64,000 nt of DNA, taken from contig NC_059501.1 in the NCBI RefSeq assembly GCF_914767665.1, forward strand, positions 52,514,798 through 52,578,797. Direction: 5' to 3'. Below, piece by piece: positions 1-11,128 of this stretch. Positions within the stretch are counted from its first letter, which is position 1. Each line of letters begins with the position of its first letter. Source of the stretch: Harmonia axyridis. Lineage: Eukaryota; Arthropoda; Insecta; Coleoptera; Coccinellidae. The translations under genes and the position numbers were made by a program. The notes below the pieces were generated by a model that saw only the letters and a program-made list of their open reading frames with translations, searched no databases and had not been told where the DNA came from.

Positions 1-1050
1 TTAGGCTTAGTTACTGTACTGTCATTCTTATTCTTGATTAAATTTGACTCACAGAGGTAATGAGATGATATAGAGGTAAATCAAATGAAAGTTCAAATTA
101 TAGAGGTAAATAATAGTGATATCCATTCCCTATAGTAGGAGTAGATCGTAGATATTTGGATGAATTTACTGAAAAATGAATTGACAATAGAAAATTTCGA
201 AATGAAATAGATCAACGTCTTCGTGTGTTGACAAATGCTAATTGAGAAATTTTGAATATTTTAAGGGTTTGTCTGATGAAGGAGTCAGATTTAGACTTCA
301 GAACGTCGAATGTTTTATTATTCGTTTATTCAAAGCAAAATTTTTTTTTTCAACAGAAGTACCTACCCCTTAAAAATTAGTCCAAGAATGTATTTAGGAA
401 CATTTCATTCAAATTTTTCAAGCTTTTTCCAGAATTTGGGAGTGAAAGCTCTTAATGAAATTTTCGTTCAAGTTCTAATAATAATAATTAGTTCTGGAAG
501 CTCTCATAGAGGCCTAAGAAAATTAATATAAAAAACAAGAAACATTAAAAGAAAGATGTATTTCTCACAGCCTTTGCAGCAAAACTGAACCTTTAACTCT
601 TCATAATATAAAAAAGTTTGAGCAAACATAATGAAAAACGTGTACACCATACCTTCCATAAACATAATTTTACTTTTAAAAAGAGCCAGTAATCTTCTTC
701 TGCTTTTTTTAAGTGTTTCTTCCCCAAACAGAGCGCTATTCAATTTCATCTCATTGTCTGTAATTTTGGGATTATGAGGACCATTCTATGCGCAAAATTC
801 GAATATTTCCCCTGAAATATAAAGTGTTTTCGATATCCTTCTCGAAATTTCTATGAATCACTGAATAACGAAGCCGTATGTCCGTCTGTACGGGTAGTGA
901 ACATAGATTGCCGCAGTATTTTTTGTTGAAGACTCTACAAATGCCTGCAGGATTGTTTGTTGATTGCTATTATGTTTTTCGATTTATATTGTGCTTTTAA
1001 TAGCCTCAATTTTTCAAATCATGATGGAAAAATTTTTCAATTCGGATTTC
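1..1050. other. No gene recognised; AT-rich
   Basis: Low-complexity AT-rich DNA. The only structure I see is the octamer AGAGGTAA three times near the left edge (about 53, 72 and 102). The short open frames here have homopolymer-rich, membrane-like composition and no recognisable motif. Confidence 0.5.
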
Positions 1051-1053
1051 CGA

Positions 1054-1250
1054 AGGATTTTCTTTGAGTGGTTACATTCGTGTTTAAGTGATGAAATAAT
1101 GACTACTAAGATTAAAGGAAATTTGTTTGATGTTGTTTGATGTGCGATATCTTATTTGAGTCTCCTCATGGCTTGGTACTGGGACCTCTTCTTCTCATTA
1201 TATTCATGAATGATCTGCCAGAGCACATGTAGTGTCGTGTCGAAACTCTT
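1054..1250 (+). pseudogene. Non-LTR retrotransposon reverse transcriptase fragment
   Basis: A decayed piece of a reverse transcriptase from a non-LTR element. One frame reads EWLHSCLSDE..MTTKIKG, like the segment before the palm motif. After a frameshift and stop near 1140 a second frame reads SPHGLVLGPLL..FMNDLPEH, matching the family's VPQGSVLGPLLF..INDLP block. It ends in CRVETLFF, where the FADD catalytic box should follow. At that point the TAA-repeat tail of an oppositely oriented element begins, so the FADD box is absent from this copy. The family match is to a well-known motif; the clade (jockey- or CR1-like) is an inference. Confidence 0.6.
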
Positions 1251-2205
1251 TTTTTTATTATTATTATTATTATTATTAAAAGGTAAAGAGTTGAGGCCAA
1301 GCCTATAAACTCACAAAAATTGAATATATATGAAAAAATACACCGAAACTTAAAAAAAATGCATTACAAAAGAAAAAGTAATTCACAGCTCCACAAGTAG
1401 CACTCACTCGCGACGAAACCAGGTGTTGTTTTTGAAAGAGTTCTCAGAAACTGAGTTCACCACCGATGGATGTAAAGAGTTCCAAACGGTAAACACGCGG
1501 TTTGTGATGAAGAACTGTCTTTGGGATGTTTTGAAACTTTCCTTCCTCAGGTTGAAAGCGTGACCTCGCAGACGGTCGTCCAGGTTCAACTTGAAGAGAC
1601 CACTGAGGTCAACTCCAAAAAAGTTGTGGAGAGCACGAAAAGTTATGATGAGATCACCACGCAGCCTCCTGTCATCAAACGTGGACAGATTCATGATGGA
1701 CTGTCTTTCACCATAACTGGGACGTAAGATGCCGTAGGGCAAACGAGTTGCCCGTCGCTGGACGCTCTCCAACAATGCTGAGTCTCTACTCAATGATGGT
1801 CCCCACACAGGGCCAGCAAACTCCAGTATGGGTCTCACGTAAAGTTTGTAAAGGATAGCACAGGTGGAGGGATCACATCTACCAAAAGCTTTCTGAACCA
1901 TGAATTTTTGGCCTTTTTTACCGCCTGAATAATGTGGTCAGACCAGCTTAGATTCTCTGACACAATTACACCAAGGTCAGCATGACTACTACAAGTAGCG
2001 ATGGGGTTGTTGTTTATATAGTACTGACGACGGGGATTGCGAGCATCCAAGTGCAGAACAACACACTTCTCGTACTTCAGTGGCAACCTCCACTCCTGGC
2101 ACCAATGGTTCAATTTCTCCATGTCTTCCTGAATCAGATGAGCTGCCACGTTGGGGTTACCGAATAATTTGGTATCGTCGGCAAATTGGGAACACTGAGA
2201 GTTGA
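1251..2205 (-). mobile_element. CR1/L2-like non-LTR retrotransposon, 5'-truncated
   Basis: The 3' portion of a CR1/L2-like LINE on the minus strand. It carries the end of the reverse transcriptase and the 3' UTR and stops in a (TAA)n tail, seen as (ATT)n at about 1255-1277 on the plus strand. The sequence upstream of the FADD box (plus coordinates above about 2205) is not reverse transcriptase, so the copy is 5'-truncated, as is usual for LINEs. A second copy of the same family, with the same tail type and the same GGCCTCAA/ACCTCAA 3' UTR motif, lies at 43060-44100. It abuts a plus-strand RT fragment at its tail, so it probably inserted into that older element. Confidence 0.75.
1404..2195 (-). 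pseudogene. CR1/L2-like reverse transcriptase, C-terminal part, frameshifted
   Basis: The RT catalytic box FADDTKLFG is readable at about 2157-2190. It is followed in a shifted frame by the RT end (LNHWCQEWRLPL, DLGVIVSENLSW). The conserved C-terminal tail is in another frame (YVRPILEFAGPVW, VQRRATRLPYG, RRLRGDLI, then NRVFTVWNSL). At least two frameshifts, near 2150 and 1850-1900, separate these blocks, so no functional protein is made. The order, reverse transcriptase followed by the LRGDLI and WNSLP blocks, is characteristic of CR1/L2-group LINEs. The endonuclease and the N-terminal half of the RT are missing. Confidence 0.75.
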
Positions 2206-2510
2206 AGATCTCGTTTGCAAATCATACCTCTCTTAAAACCGCTACTCACGAAGACTTTTTTCGAAACTTTCGGGCATCCAGCATCGACAGATGTCCAAGA
2301 AAAATCAATCCGTAGTGAACTTTGGCGTCTCGGGCATCTCGGGTATCTCAGACATCTCGAGACTCGGATGCCTGACTGCCGAGTTCCTCGTGTATGGTTA
2401 CAGACTCCTTTTTCGAGCTGAACTTGAATGCCAGACTGAAAGCCTCGCTGGAAGACTGCTCCAATTGCCTCGTGATTTGTGAATAAAATAAATAAAAATC
2501 TCAGAGTACG
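2206..2510. repeat. Flank with short 9-bp tandem repeat
   Basis: Somewhat GC-richer DNA next to the truncated LINE. At 2329-2364 there are four degenerate 9-bp units (CTCGGGCAT, CTCGGGTAT, CTCAGACAT, CTCGAGACT). Open frames here on both strands are by-products of this composition; I recognise no protein. Confidence 0.5.
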
Positions 2511-2514
2511 CAAA

Positions 2515-3185
2515 TAGGAATATCAAAAATAAAGCCTTTGGGGAACAAGTAGAATATTTCAAAGGAAAATTACAGAATTGAAGAGTATGCAAATGTATGC
2601 AGTTTATGCAAATTTCTGTTTTCCATCGTTAATGGAAATTCTTCTTTTTTACATTGAAATGAGCATTCATTAAATATACTTAGAATATACTCGTTTTCTT
2701 TAATATCAAAATGAAAGCTCTTTTTAAAAAACCCCTTCAGTATAACTGATTCAGCTGATTTCATAAAAATTAGATAATAACATTAATAGTTCGAACCAAA
2801 TTACTCAAAAATTTTTTTTTATACCAATTGTTTTTATCTTATACTGGGATTTCCTGGAATGGAGATACGAAGGATAATGAGAGATTCCTTGGATAATTTT
2901 GGGAATAAAAAGTCCCATAAACATGAAACCCGCAAACGCTTTGTTTTCGAGTTACAGGATGTTTCTTGTATAGTCGTACTTTTTAGTGATGCTTATATCA
3001 GTTTATCGAATCTTTGTTAATCTTCGCCACAGAATGGGTAAATAAGTATAATGAATTTATTCATCACAGCTTACTAAGTAATTGGATGTTTATAATAATT
3101 TGGATTTTCCTGAGGATTATTGCAGAGCTTTTCATTTTTTTTTTCAAATCGATACGACAAAACTACAACAAACCAAAAAGTATAG
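2515..3185. other. No gene recognised
   Basis: AT-rich, with no terminal repeats, protein motifs or palindromes that I could see. Confidence 0.5.
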
Positions 3186-3189
3186 TACT

Positions 3190-3335
3190 GTATCAAAGTT
3201 TCTTATTACATTTTTGTTAAATACCAAAGGTTCACAAGAGGAAAGAAGCGTTTCAGAAAAAATATAGATTTGCATTCAAAATTAGCATATCACAAGATGA
3301 GAACTTTAATTTGGAATACCTATGCCAATTCAAGT
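3190..3335 (-). repeat. Second copy of the hAT-like MITE found at 51791
   Basis: Read on the minus strand, about 100-140 bp here match the first part of the 51791-52102 element. The best block is ATGCTAATTTTGAATG with GTGATATG before it and GCAAATCTA after it. The terminal CAAGGGCGTAG end is not recognisable here, so I treat it as a partial or decayed copy. Confidence 0.55.
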
Positions 3336-3339
3336 TACA

Positions 3340-5555
3340 AAGCGGACATATAAAGGAAAATAATAAACCTTGAACATAAACGTGCTCGTAGTGAAAGAAA
3401 TGTACTCATCTTGAAAGCGATAATAAACTCTAAACCTTAAAAGGGTACGATTTTTTAAAACCTCTTGAAGGTGGATGCCTCGGTAGCAGCCAGTGTAGAC
3501 TGGCTGCCATTTGGAAGCCAGACACTTAGGTGCTCGAGATGAGTATAAGTAAAAACTCAATAAGGTACTACACTATGTATGTTTATGTGAGTAGGTTGGA
3601 AAACACACTGCTAACTGAAAGTTAAATCAATAAATATTACAGCATGTTCAACGTCCACTTGGAACTATAATATATTATCGTGGGGCTATTCGATAAATGC
3701 ATCCAGAGACATGAGATCACAGAAACGAGTAATGAAAAGTATATTTGGTGTTAACCTACTTCTCAGTCTATCTTTATTTAATAAAGGATCATGAGTAACC
3801 CTTGCGAAAATCTGGGTAATTTGTAGAAATCTCTGGATATTCATTGACATAATAACTGATGTGAGTGTATTTTATTCATTCCAAGACACAGAACCTCCAT
3901 ATCCGAATTTTCCCAACGATATCAACGTATAAAATTCTTGTAGGTGGGTAGGACTGCTTGGAGCTGTTGGGTATAGAAAATCATGAAAAATGTGCTGGAC
4001 AGCAAAGCACATTGAAATGTTAATGAATTTCAGTAGAATGGTAACTTTTGTTCATTTTTACATATTTTGTGTATTTTTATGTTCTTTTGTTTATTCGTCT
4101 TATACATAAGTATCATTTCTGAGATACATATTTCCTGATGAGCTCCTCTTTGTGGACAATAAATAACACCTGTATTCTTAACTAACGGAAGTTCATTATT
4201 TACTTATCTCTCCGCCTTCCTTGATGGAATATCCGTGATTCAATGAACAATATTGAATGTTATTAATTCGACGTAAGTTATTGAAATCAGGAAACATTTT
4301 CTCCAGAAAAAAGTAGTTTTATCAATTCATAATAGTGCCAGGTCTCAGCCTTGATGACTATGAATTCATTTATAATCTAGAGCAAATAGGAAAGATAAAC
4401 AAATAAGTTTACATTGAATAGACAAACATATTTCAGATTACTAATAAGATTATGCTGAATCCCTTCCAGTTTAGAATTTAATCAGTATCAGTTGATTATC
4501 GATAAAATTTTCAGGAGTAAGGTTGCAAACAGTTTTCATCCCTTAAATGTTCGCTTAAACCAACCATTAATAATGAGATGGATTTAGTCATCATTCATTT
4601 CGAAAAATATTAACGAACACACAGTCGTAACTATAAAAAAGTTATGGTAGCGTGCGCCTCCAAAGTCTGATTTCTTTGCAGTGTGGTGAAAACACTGAAA
4701 ACGTATAGTCATATATAAAAAATCCACTGCAAACTGAAACAATGGTTCACTTTTCATCTCAGATCATTAAAAAATGCAGATGGACGGATTTTTTTTTCCG
4801 AGCATTAACTGTGAGAATTTCAGGTATAGGGTATTTCTTTTTGATATTCATCTTGAATTTTCTATAGTTGTTAGTATATCTCAAATTGGTCGGGTCTGTT
4901 GTAACTGAAATATTAGTTTTTTCATATTCTGCCCCAATATTTAAAGGTTCAACACAAAATTTCGCACGAAGCTTGAAATGATCATTCTTTATGTACGTCT
5001 TAAATCTCAACCCGAACGGATCTGCAATCACAAAAATATTAGATATTTTTTTTGCAATCTTCTTGCTGAAGATTGAAATTATGTGATTACTACACTTAAA
5101 ATGATAACTCCATCGATTTCATTTTCACGAAAAAAATATAATAATAATATTCCTTTAATATCTTCCTTGAATGTTCTCAGATTCTGAGACATTTGAGAAA
5201 CTTGAAGTTTAGCATGAAGTTGGACATTATTATTCCTATAATGCATGATTATATCCCATTTGAATACGTAGTTTGTGAATGGCTATTGGCTATATTTACT
5301 TAGGTAACCTCTAGTCGAATTTTACCCATTATCGAAATAAACTACGAGATTCGGGATCAGAACCTACCTTCTTGCCTATTTTCTATCAGTAACCGACAAA
5401 ATAGGAAAACTTCAGAAAAGATATAACCTGGAACAAATTCACAAATCCAGACAAAAACTGTGACAAGTCTTAAGTGGAAAAGATAAAATTGATCCTCTAA
5501 AGTTGGTGTATCTAGGATACCTCGTATTGTTTAGAACTACCCTGAAAATTTTTAT
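3340..5555. other. No gene recognised; one dispersed motif
   Basis: AT-rich and mostly featureless. About 4946-4990 carries a motif (AAAATTTCGCACGAAGCTTG) that recurs in diverged form near 23905, 24090, 54865 and 55000. An 89-codon minus-strand frame overlaps this motif and is preceded by a plausible acceptor (TTGTGATTGCAG), but the repeat argues against a host exon. Confidence 0.4.
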
Positions 5556-5559
5556 CCAT

Positions 5560-5685
5560 TACATAATTTACATCTGACCAGACGGATGGGTGGAATTAAA
5601 TTTGACCTCGAACTCATCATCAGTTAATCGAATCCTATCATTTAGAATCAATTTCGGTTCAAAATTAGAAACTTACTAAAATTGT
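5560..5685 (+). repeat. Dispersed repeat family (TATCATTTGAGA..CTCAAAATTCGAAA)
   Basis: One of at least four diverged copies of an unnamed repeat. It has GACGGATGG near 5581, then CATCATCAGT, CCTATCATTTAGAATC and GTTCAAAATTAGAAAC. The clearest copy is at 26165-26277. No termini or coding capacity could be defined, so the class is unknown. Confidence 0.5.
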
Positions 5686-5689
5686 TACA

Positions 5690-6500
5690 AAATGGTAGAG
5701 TGACCTATCTGTTTTGGGAATGACCGCACAAAAACCATTCTTTCAGGTTTCATGAACTGAAATATATCTGCAATGCACGACATGAAATACAAAATATTAA
5801 AACTCCAGGAGGACTATGAACCAGGCTGTACAATCCACTCAATTTTCACAGAGACCACCTCTATGTTTGCACACAAAAATGTAACATGGATAATATTCGA
5901 ATATGGAATAGACAGATGCAGTCGGTCAGTGAACCTCAAGGTGAACATCCAAAAGAGAATGTTGGGAGCAAGGAAAGTTACTGCGTTTTAGGATAATGTG
6001 TTATAAGGTTCATCAGGTTTACCCGAATCTTCGGTCGTCTTTTTCAGAGCAGTCTCCTCTCAATCGCGTCACATGAAATCAAGAGAATTCAAGCTAACGA
6101 ATCAATATTTCTAATAATTTCAACCATCTAATTTCATTATGGTACTTATTCCAAATTTTCATTGATAATTCAGGAACAGAGATAAAATTGGTTGACTAAA
6201 CATAGTATTATGCAGCAATTTGAACAATTCCTTTTCTCTAATTCTGTGGTTATTCCGTTCATTCTTCCACATCTTGTAGAACAAAATCGTGCGAGAATAT
6301 ATCAGAAACGCACAGTTTTCATGGTTATATTTCATTATTCTATGGTGGTACTCCGAACTTTCCGCCACGGCTTTATCTGTCAATTCATCAATTTGCCTTA
6401 AAGAAATCAGTTCTGCCAACCAACATTTTTCAATGCAAAAATCACTAAAATATATTTATGGAAATATTTCATTGATTCCAATGAAAATGCAATGAATTAG
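5690..6500. other. No gene recognised
   Basis: Contains two overlapping short frames of about 70-86 codons on opposite strands, with no recognised motif. No repeat structure seen. Confidence 0.4.
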
Positions 6501-6507
6501 AGAAAAT

Positions 6508-6640
6508 AATGTATAATACTCGTACAGAAGGCTCATTCTACCACTCGTTCATTCCAAAACTCGCCACTTCGTGGCTCGTTTTTGAATTTTGAACTCGTGG
6601 AAGAATATCAATGCCTTCCGCACTTGTATTATAAATAACT
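6508..6640. mobile_element. Palindromic hairpin MITE, about 130 bp
   Basis: A near-complete inverted repeat folding around CGCCACTTCGTGGC. Matched blocks working outward are CTCG, ATTCCAAAA/TTTTTGAAT, CCAC-CGTT/AACTCGTGG, GAAGGC/GCCTTCC and the outer GTATAATAC/GTATTATA. It could extrude as a cruciform. No coding capacity. The AT-rich ends make the target-site duplication unclear. Confidence 0.65.
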
Positions 6641-7790
6641 ATTCCGACATTGTTTTAAGGGAAAGGAGCTTCAAGCATTCGTGTTCGAAATGAATTTTCT
6701 GAATTTTGAGTTAGTATAGGTATTGTAGTAATCGCGAATAATTAATTTGATTTTGTGCTTTTTTCACGGTGTGCCTGGAGCTTAATACGGCCATGTTGAT
6801 CCTTGTTGTACCTATTCGAGGATTCGATGCAACAGTGATTTGAAAATTTTTAATATCAATTAATCTCAATCCAGAAATTGTTATTCTCAAAACTAATTAT
6901 CGTAAGAGACAAGTTCTTAAAATAATAAATAAATCAGTTGAAATCTACTGATCTAAGTATGTGCCAAAAAAATTCAACCCTTGAGCCTCGCCGGTGACAA
7001 CAAGGGTCTCCTTGCCGGAGATAGTATAATAGGTACCTCTAGTACAAAAAAAAATTTCTTTTCAAAAATTCTAGTAGCAGAACATGCATCCAGTTGAAAT
7101 AAAATTTCTTCAGAATCGTTATTAAAGTTCCGTACATCTCGTATAGACGTAAATATTCTGTAAATATTTTTTAACTTGCCATCAATTATTAAAGGTCCTA
7201 CAATATATTCCAAAAATAATACGTTTGATTTTTAGGTTATTGCGTCCTCCATGTTAAGACCGAATTTTTATTCTCTCGAGATAGTATCTGGTCAGGTACT
7301 GAAGGATTGTGGTTTCTAGGGAGAGAAAATGATGATCCATGCGGAATAATTTTTTGTGAATTCTTTACATTTTAGGATTTTTTTGCCTGATTACATCTTC
7401 TGAGAACATTACTGGGGTAGTTTTCAATTTATATGATCCATATCAATGTTTTCTCAAAATATGTCTGACTGTGCGGTCCGAAATGTGGAAATTTCGGGAT
7501 AAATTCGAATACTGAAAATAGGCAAATTTACTTCTTCAAGATGTAAGTTAGCAGCCAATAACAAATTCATTTGGAAAGCTATGTAATATGACTATGTATG
7601 GATATTCCAAATTTCTGTAACGAATAAAATCGTTTTTTTCCTTTTCAAAAACATATAACATGATTTAAAAATTCCTTATCAAATTATAAAAATCAACAAA
7701 TGTTTGAGTTTTACTCTGCAAATCAACCAGGTGTTAATCTATGATAAGCTATGAACTATTTCGGGCGCCATCTTTAGGGGACTGTAAATA
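6641..7790. other. No gene recognised
   Basis: AT-rich. A short GC-richer palindrome-like stretch near 6985-7020 (GCCGGTGACAACAAGG, CCTTGCCGG) is the only visible structure. Confidence 0.4.
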
Positions 7791-7886
7791 AGCAGGGGGG
7801 CTCAAAACAAAGTTTATATAACAGAAGACCCATCCTTAATTTTGACAAGGAATCGGTCCCTAAATTTTTTTGCAACTATTCATATA

Positions 7887-8480
7887 CAGGGTGATTTCCA
7901 GGGATGACTTATTAGAAGTTTATGGAAAACTAATGATAATTTCGATCTGAAATTTGTACGTAAAATCGACTGAAATAAAAAAAAATTAAGTTCTAATTTG
8001 CAACTCTGGAGTTTTGATGAATTTGAGTTGTTCAAGTTCATTATCTTCCTATGAACACCCTCTACATTTTGGTTCGAACCGCAGTCTCATAGTACTACGT
8101 ACTTGCACAATCGAAAAAGAAAAAAAATTTTTCGAAAAAGCTTTTTCTGCCAAAAAATTCGAAAAAATGTGAGTCCTCATCGCCAACATTTTTTCAGAAG
8201 AATCCCATTAACTCATAGACCGTTGAGTTTTTACCTAAGGTATGGCATTTTGACGCAATTGTTATCAAAAAAGCTAAATAACCATGCAATATTATACTGG
8301 GTGTGGCATTTGAAATGAGGAAGTAGTTGTCTGTTTCCGATATAACCGGAAATTGTGAAGATCTGGAAATATTTTAGAGAGAAATATCACTGTCTCGAAC
8401 CCCAATATGCAAATTTTCAGATCAAAATTATGATTGGTTTTCCATAAACGACTAATAGGCCATCCCGGCGAATCACTCTT
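7887..8480. mobile_element. TA-flanked MITE, 594 bp, with about 65-bp terminal inverted repeats
   Basis: Left end CAGGGTGATTTCCAGG and right end (reverse complement) AAGAGTGATTCGCCGG continue into a shared TTTATGGAAAAC and GATCTGAAA, giving imperfect inverted repeats of about 65 bp. Both ends are flanked by TA, as in Tc1/mariner-mobilised MITEs. The interior has no transposase. A second, left-truncated copy lies at 49795-50175 and shares interior blocks (GTGAGT..CGCCA, ATATACTGGGTGTG, GGTATAACCG-like). The family name is unknown to me. Confidence 0.7.
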
Positions 8481-8484
8481 TATA

Positions 8485-10190
8485 GTATTCAGTGCGTTAT
8501 GTAATAATTTCAGATTCCAACTTCTTCATTTCAATCGCAACAATATTCCATATATTATTCAATTCGAGAATTCTACACATAATTCTAGGCAAACTGCATG
8601 TATCTATAATAATGTAGTATACCTACTTACCTTCTTTAGGGAATATTAAGACCCATTAAATTGTTGTAAATCAAAACATTGAACTGAAATTAGGGGAATC
8701 CAAAATAAAAAATAACATATCTGAATATTTTTGATAAAAAAAGGAAGCTAGTCATACGATATTCAAATAAAAAATTATAGAATTTTAGAATATACTGAAT
8801 CTCTGAGGCATCCAAATTTTCAAAAATATATTTAAAATGAGACAATTTTTATGGTCGGAAGCTTGTTCATTATCACTCATGCTAGAAACAAGTTACTGTA
8901 CAAGTTCTTAACGGAACTAGATTTTTTGTATCAAAATACATCAGTTCAGCATCTCATATGAGTAAAATTTAGTTTCATTCAGGATATTTGCTACTGTAAA
9001 CATTAAAAAACTCAAACTCATTCATCTTAAAGAATAATATACCGAAAGGTAGGTTTGATTAGAATATGTATGAAGGTCATTTCGTACTTCGATAATCGAG
9101 TGAATTGGTATTGCATATCACTCACGTTATAACTAATGAATTATTTTATATGGATACTAATTGATTCGTTAAACATTCAAAAGTAAATATGTCTTGATTG
9201 ATGAATATATTTTGGATGATTGCCTTCAAATCAACCTGGAGGAAGGTTCTACTGCTGAACAATTCTTGGATATTGTTGTAAATGTTAAAATTTTCAAATC
9301 GATGTTTTTTACTTTTCTACGATCTAAAGTTAAGGTCTACATATGTTCGATACTTGTTATGCTGTCTATGGTGACCACTAACTAATACATAATGTTAGTT
9401 GTGCATTTATCTTTGAAATATAGTCCATAGTTATTCATTAGACCACGTGTTCGTTATTTCAAATATAGTAATCCTAGTTGTTTCCATTGAGCTGCCAAAA
9501 ATTGTAATCTTCAACAGATGCCGATACTAGACATTACATTATCTAGATTTACTCTAGATACATAACGCAATTTAATAGAGTCCAGAAAACTCGGATGGCA
9601 ATACCATATTCAATACTTTCAATTTTATATTCATATACTCAAGAAAGAATCCGTAATCGGTAATTTGTAAGAAGAAATATCTATAATATTGTTTCAAACT
9701 GAACCAGCCATGTGGTGCTCCCTCTCGAGGACTTTTATTTTTGGTATGAAATTTTCAAACTGACTTAATGAAGGTGGGTTAATTGTGCAGAAGAAATCGA
9801 TGAATTTATATATTTCATAAATGCAATGAATTTCAGAGTGGGCGGTAAGAAAAGAGTAACTGACATAAAATATATTTTTAATTTTTTCTGCCTTTCTGTT
9901 TCTAATTCTGTACACGCTGATATACGAAACTATTGCACGGATTTTATTGCGTTTCTCTCGATATTATCAAGATCAGGTTGGAGTAGTACTAAGGATTCGT
10001 TTCGAATCGATTTATGTGAAAAAAGTTATAGTTATCTCAATTTAAATGAATTTTATTAAAATTAAATTAAAATCATATTTTTGAAATTATCAGGAAAACA
10101 ATATTTCGAACAGCTATGCGAACAGTTGCTATTTTGGTAAAATTTCAGGTCCTATAGTTATTTTCAGTTCAATTTTAAAATTATTTTCCA
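8485..10190. other. No gene recognised
   Basis: AT-rich; short frames without motifs. No clear terminal repeats. Confidence 0.45.
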
Positions 10191-10195
10191 TAAAC

Positions 10196-10430
10196 TGTAG
10201 ATAAATTTATAATTTCCACTTGCATATTCACGTTTTGGTGAAATGCTGGCTCATTATTTATTATACAGGGTTAATTAGAAATCTGTTGTTAAATCCTTAT
10301 TTCGAAACATCCTGTGCAATAATTCCTCATGAAAATTTTTCAAATGAACAATTTTCATTAAGAATCTTTCCTTTGCGACATTTTGTTTTTAAGTTCATGC
10401 CTTTAAGTGTAATAATGATAATATACCTAT
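10196..10430 (+). repeat. Dispersed repeat, inverted partner of 13420-13640
   Basis: Matches the reverse complement of 13420-13640 over about 200 bp. Shared blocks include TTTCCACTTGCATATT, AAATGCTGG, GTTAATTAGAA and AAACATCCTGTG. Two diverged copies of one transposon-derived sequence in opposite orientation about 3 kb apart. Neither encodes a recognisable protein here, but the 13.4-kb copy adjoins a Tc1-like transposase C-terminus. Confidence 0.6.
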
Positions 10431-10860
10431 GTGTTTATTCATTCGAAAAATTTACAAAAGAAAATACACTCAATAAATATATGCTAGAACAACATTAAAA
10501 TAAAAAAATGTCCATGTACAGCAATAAGAGTCACTCAAATGGCAATGGAAAAGAAAAAAAAAATTGGTACTGAATAAACATAGTTTCCTCCAAGAACCGA
10601 ATGGTTGCACGGAGGGTATACTCCCTAAAATCTGCGCACTAATTTTGCGAGTACAGCATTGAGGCAGCCTCATGACCAAGATACGACTTCAGGTTCATAG
10701 ATGTTGGATACTGTTATCTCTGATCGATTATATCTGCAATTTTAGCTCTATTTTATTCCTCTCAAATAGTTCTTAACATACTTGCTGAATAGTCTGCAGT
10801 AGTTCAATGTACAAAATTTAGATCTCCGTTCATCCGTCAGCAGATTGAAAATGCGAGTCA
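10431..10860. other. No gene recognised
   Basis: Ordinary AT-rich DNA up to the hAT element. The last eight bases (GCGAGTCA) are the left copy of that element's target-site duplication. Confidence 0.5.
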
Positions 10861-11128
10861 CACGGGCGTAGCCAGGGGGGGGGGGGTTTGGGGGTTCAAA
10901 CCCCCCCCGAAATGTTAAAGATGTCAAAAAAACTTTTTTTTTCTCAAAATCTCGAAAATATTTTTTGATGGAATTTGTAAAAAATGAATGAAATTATCAC
11001 TCTCAGTTCAATTAATTTGTAATGTTAAATTTGAATTAAATTACCTCTACGTAATCCAGTCAATTTGTGCTCACATGTGCCCCTCAAAGGAAAGTTATGG
11101 GTTAGTTTGATTTTTTCGATCGTATGTA

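Noticed and set aside
4759..5031. 90-codon minus-strand frame after a splice-acceptor-like TTGTGATTGCAG
   Set aside because: No recognised domain, and it overlaps a motif repeated at four other places in the window, so a host exon is unlikely.
5773..5991. 72-codon plus-strand frame with mixed composition
   Set aside because: No recognised motif, no splice-site or expression support; indistinguishable from chance.
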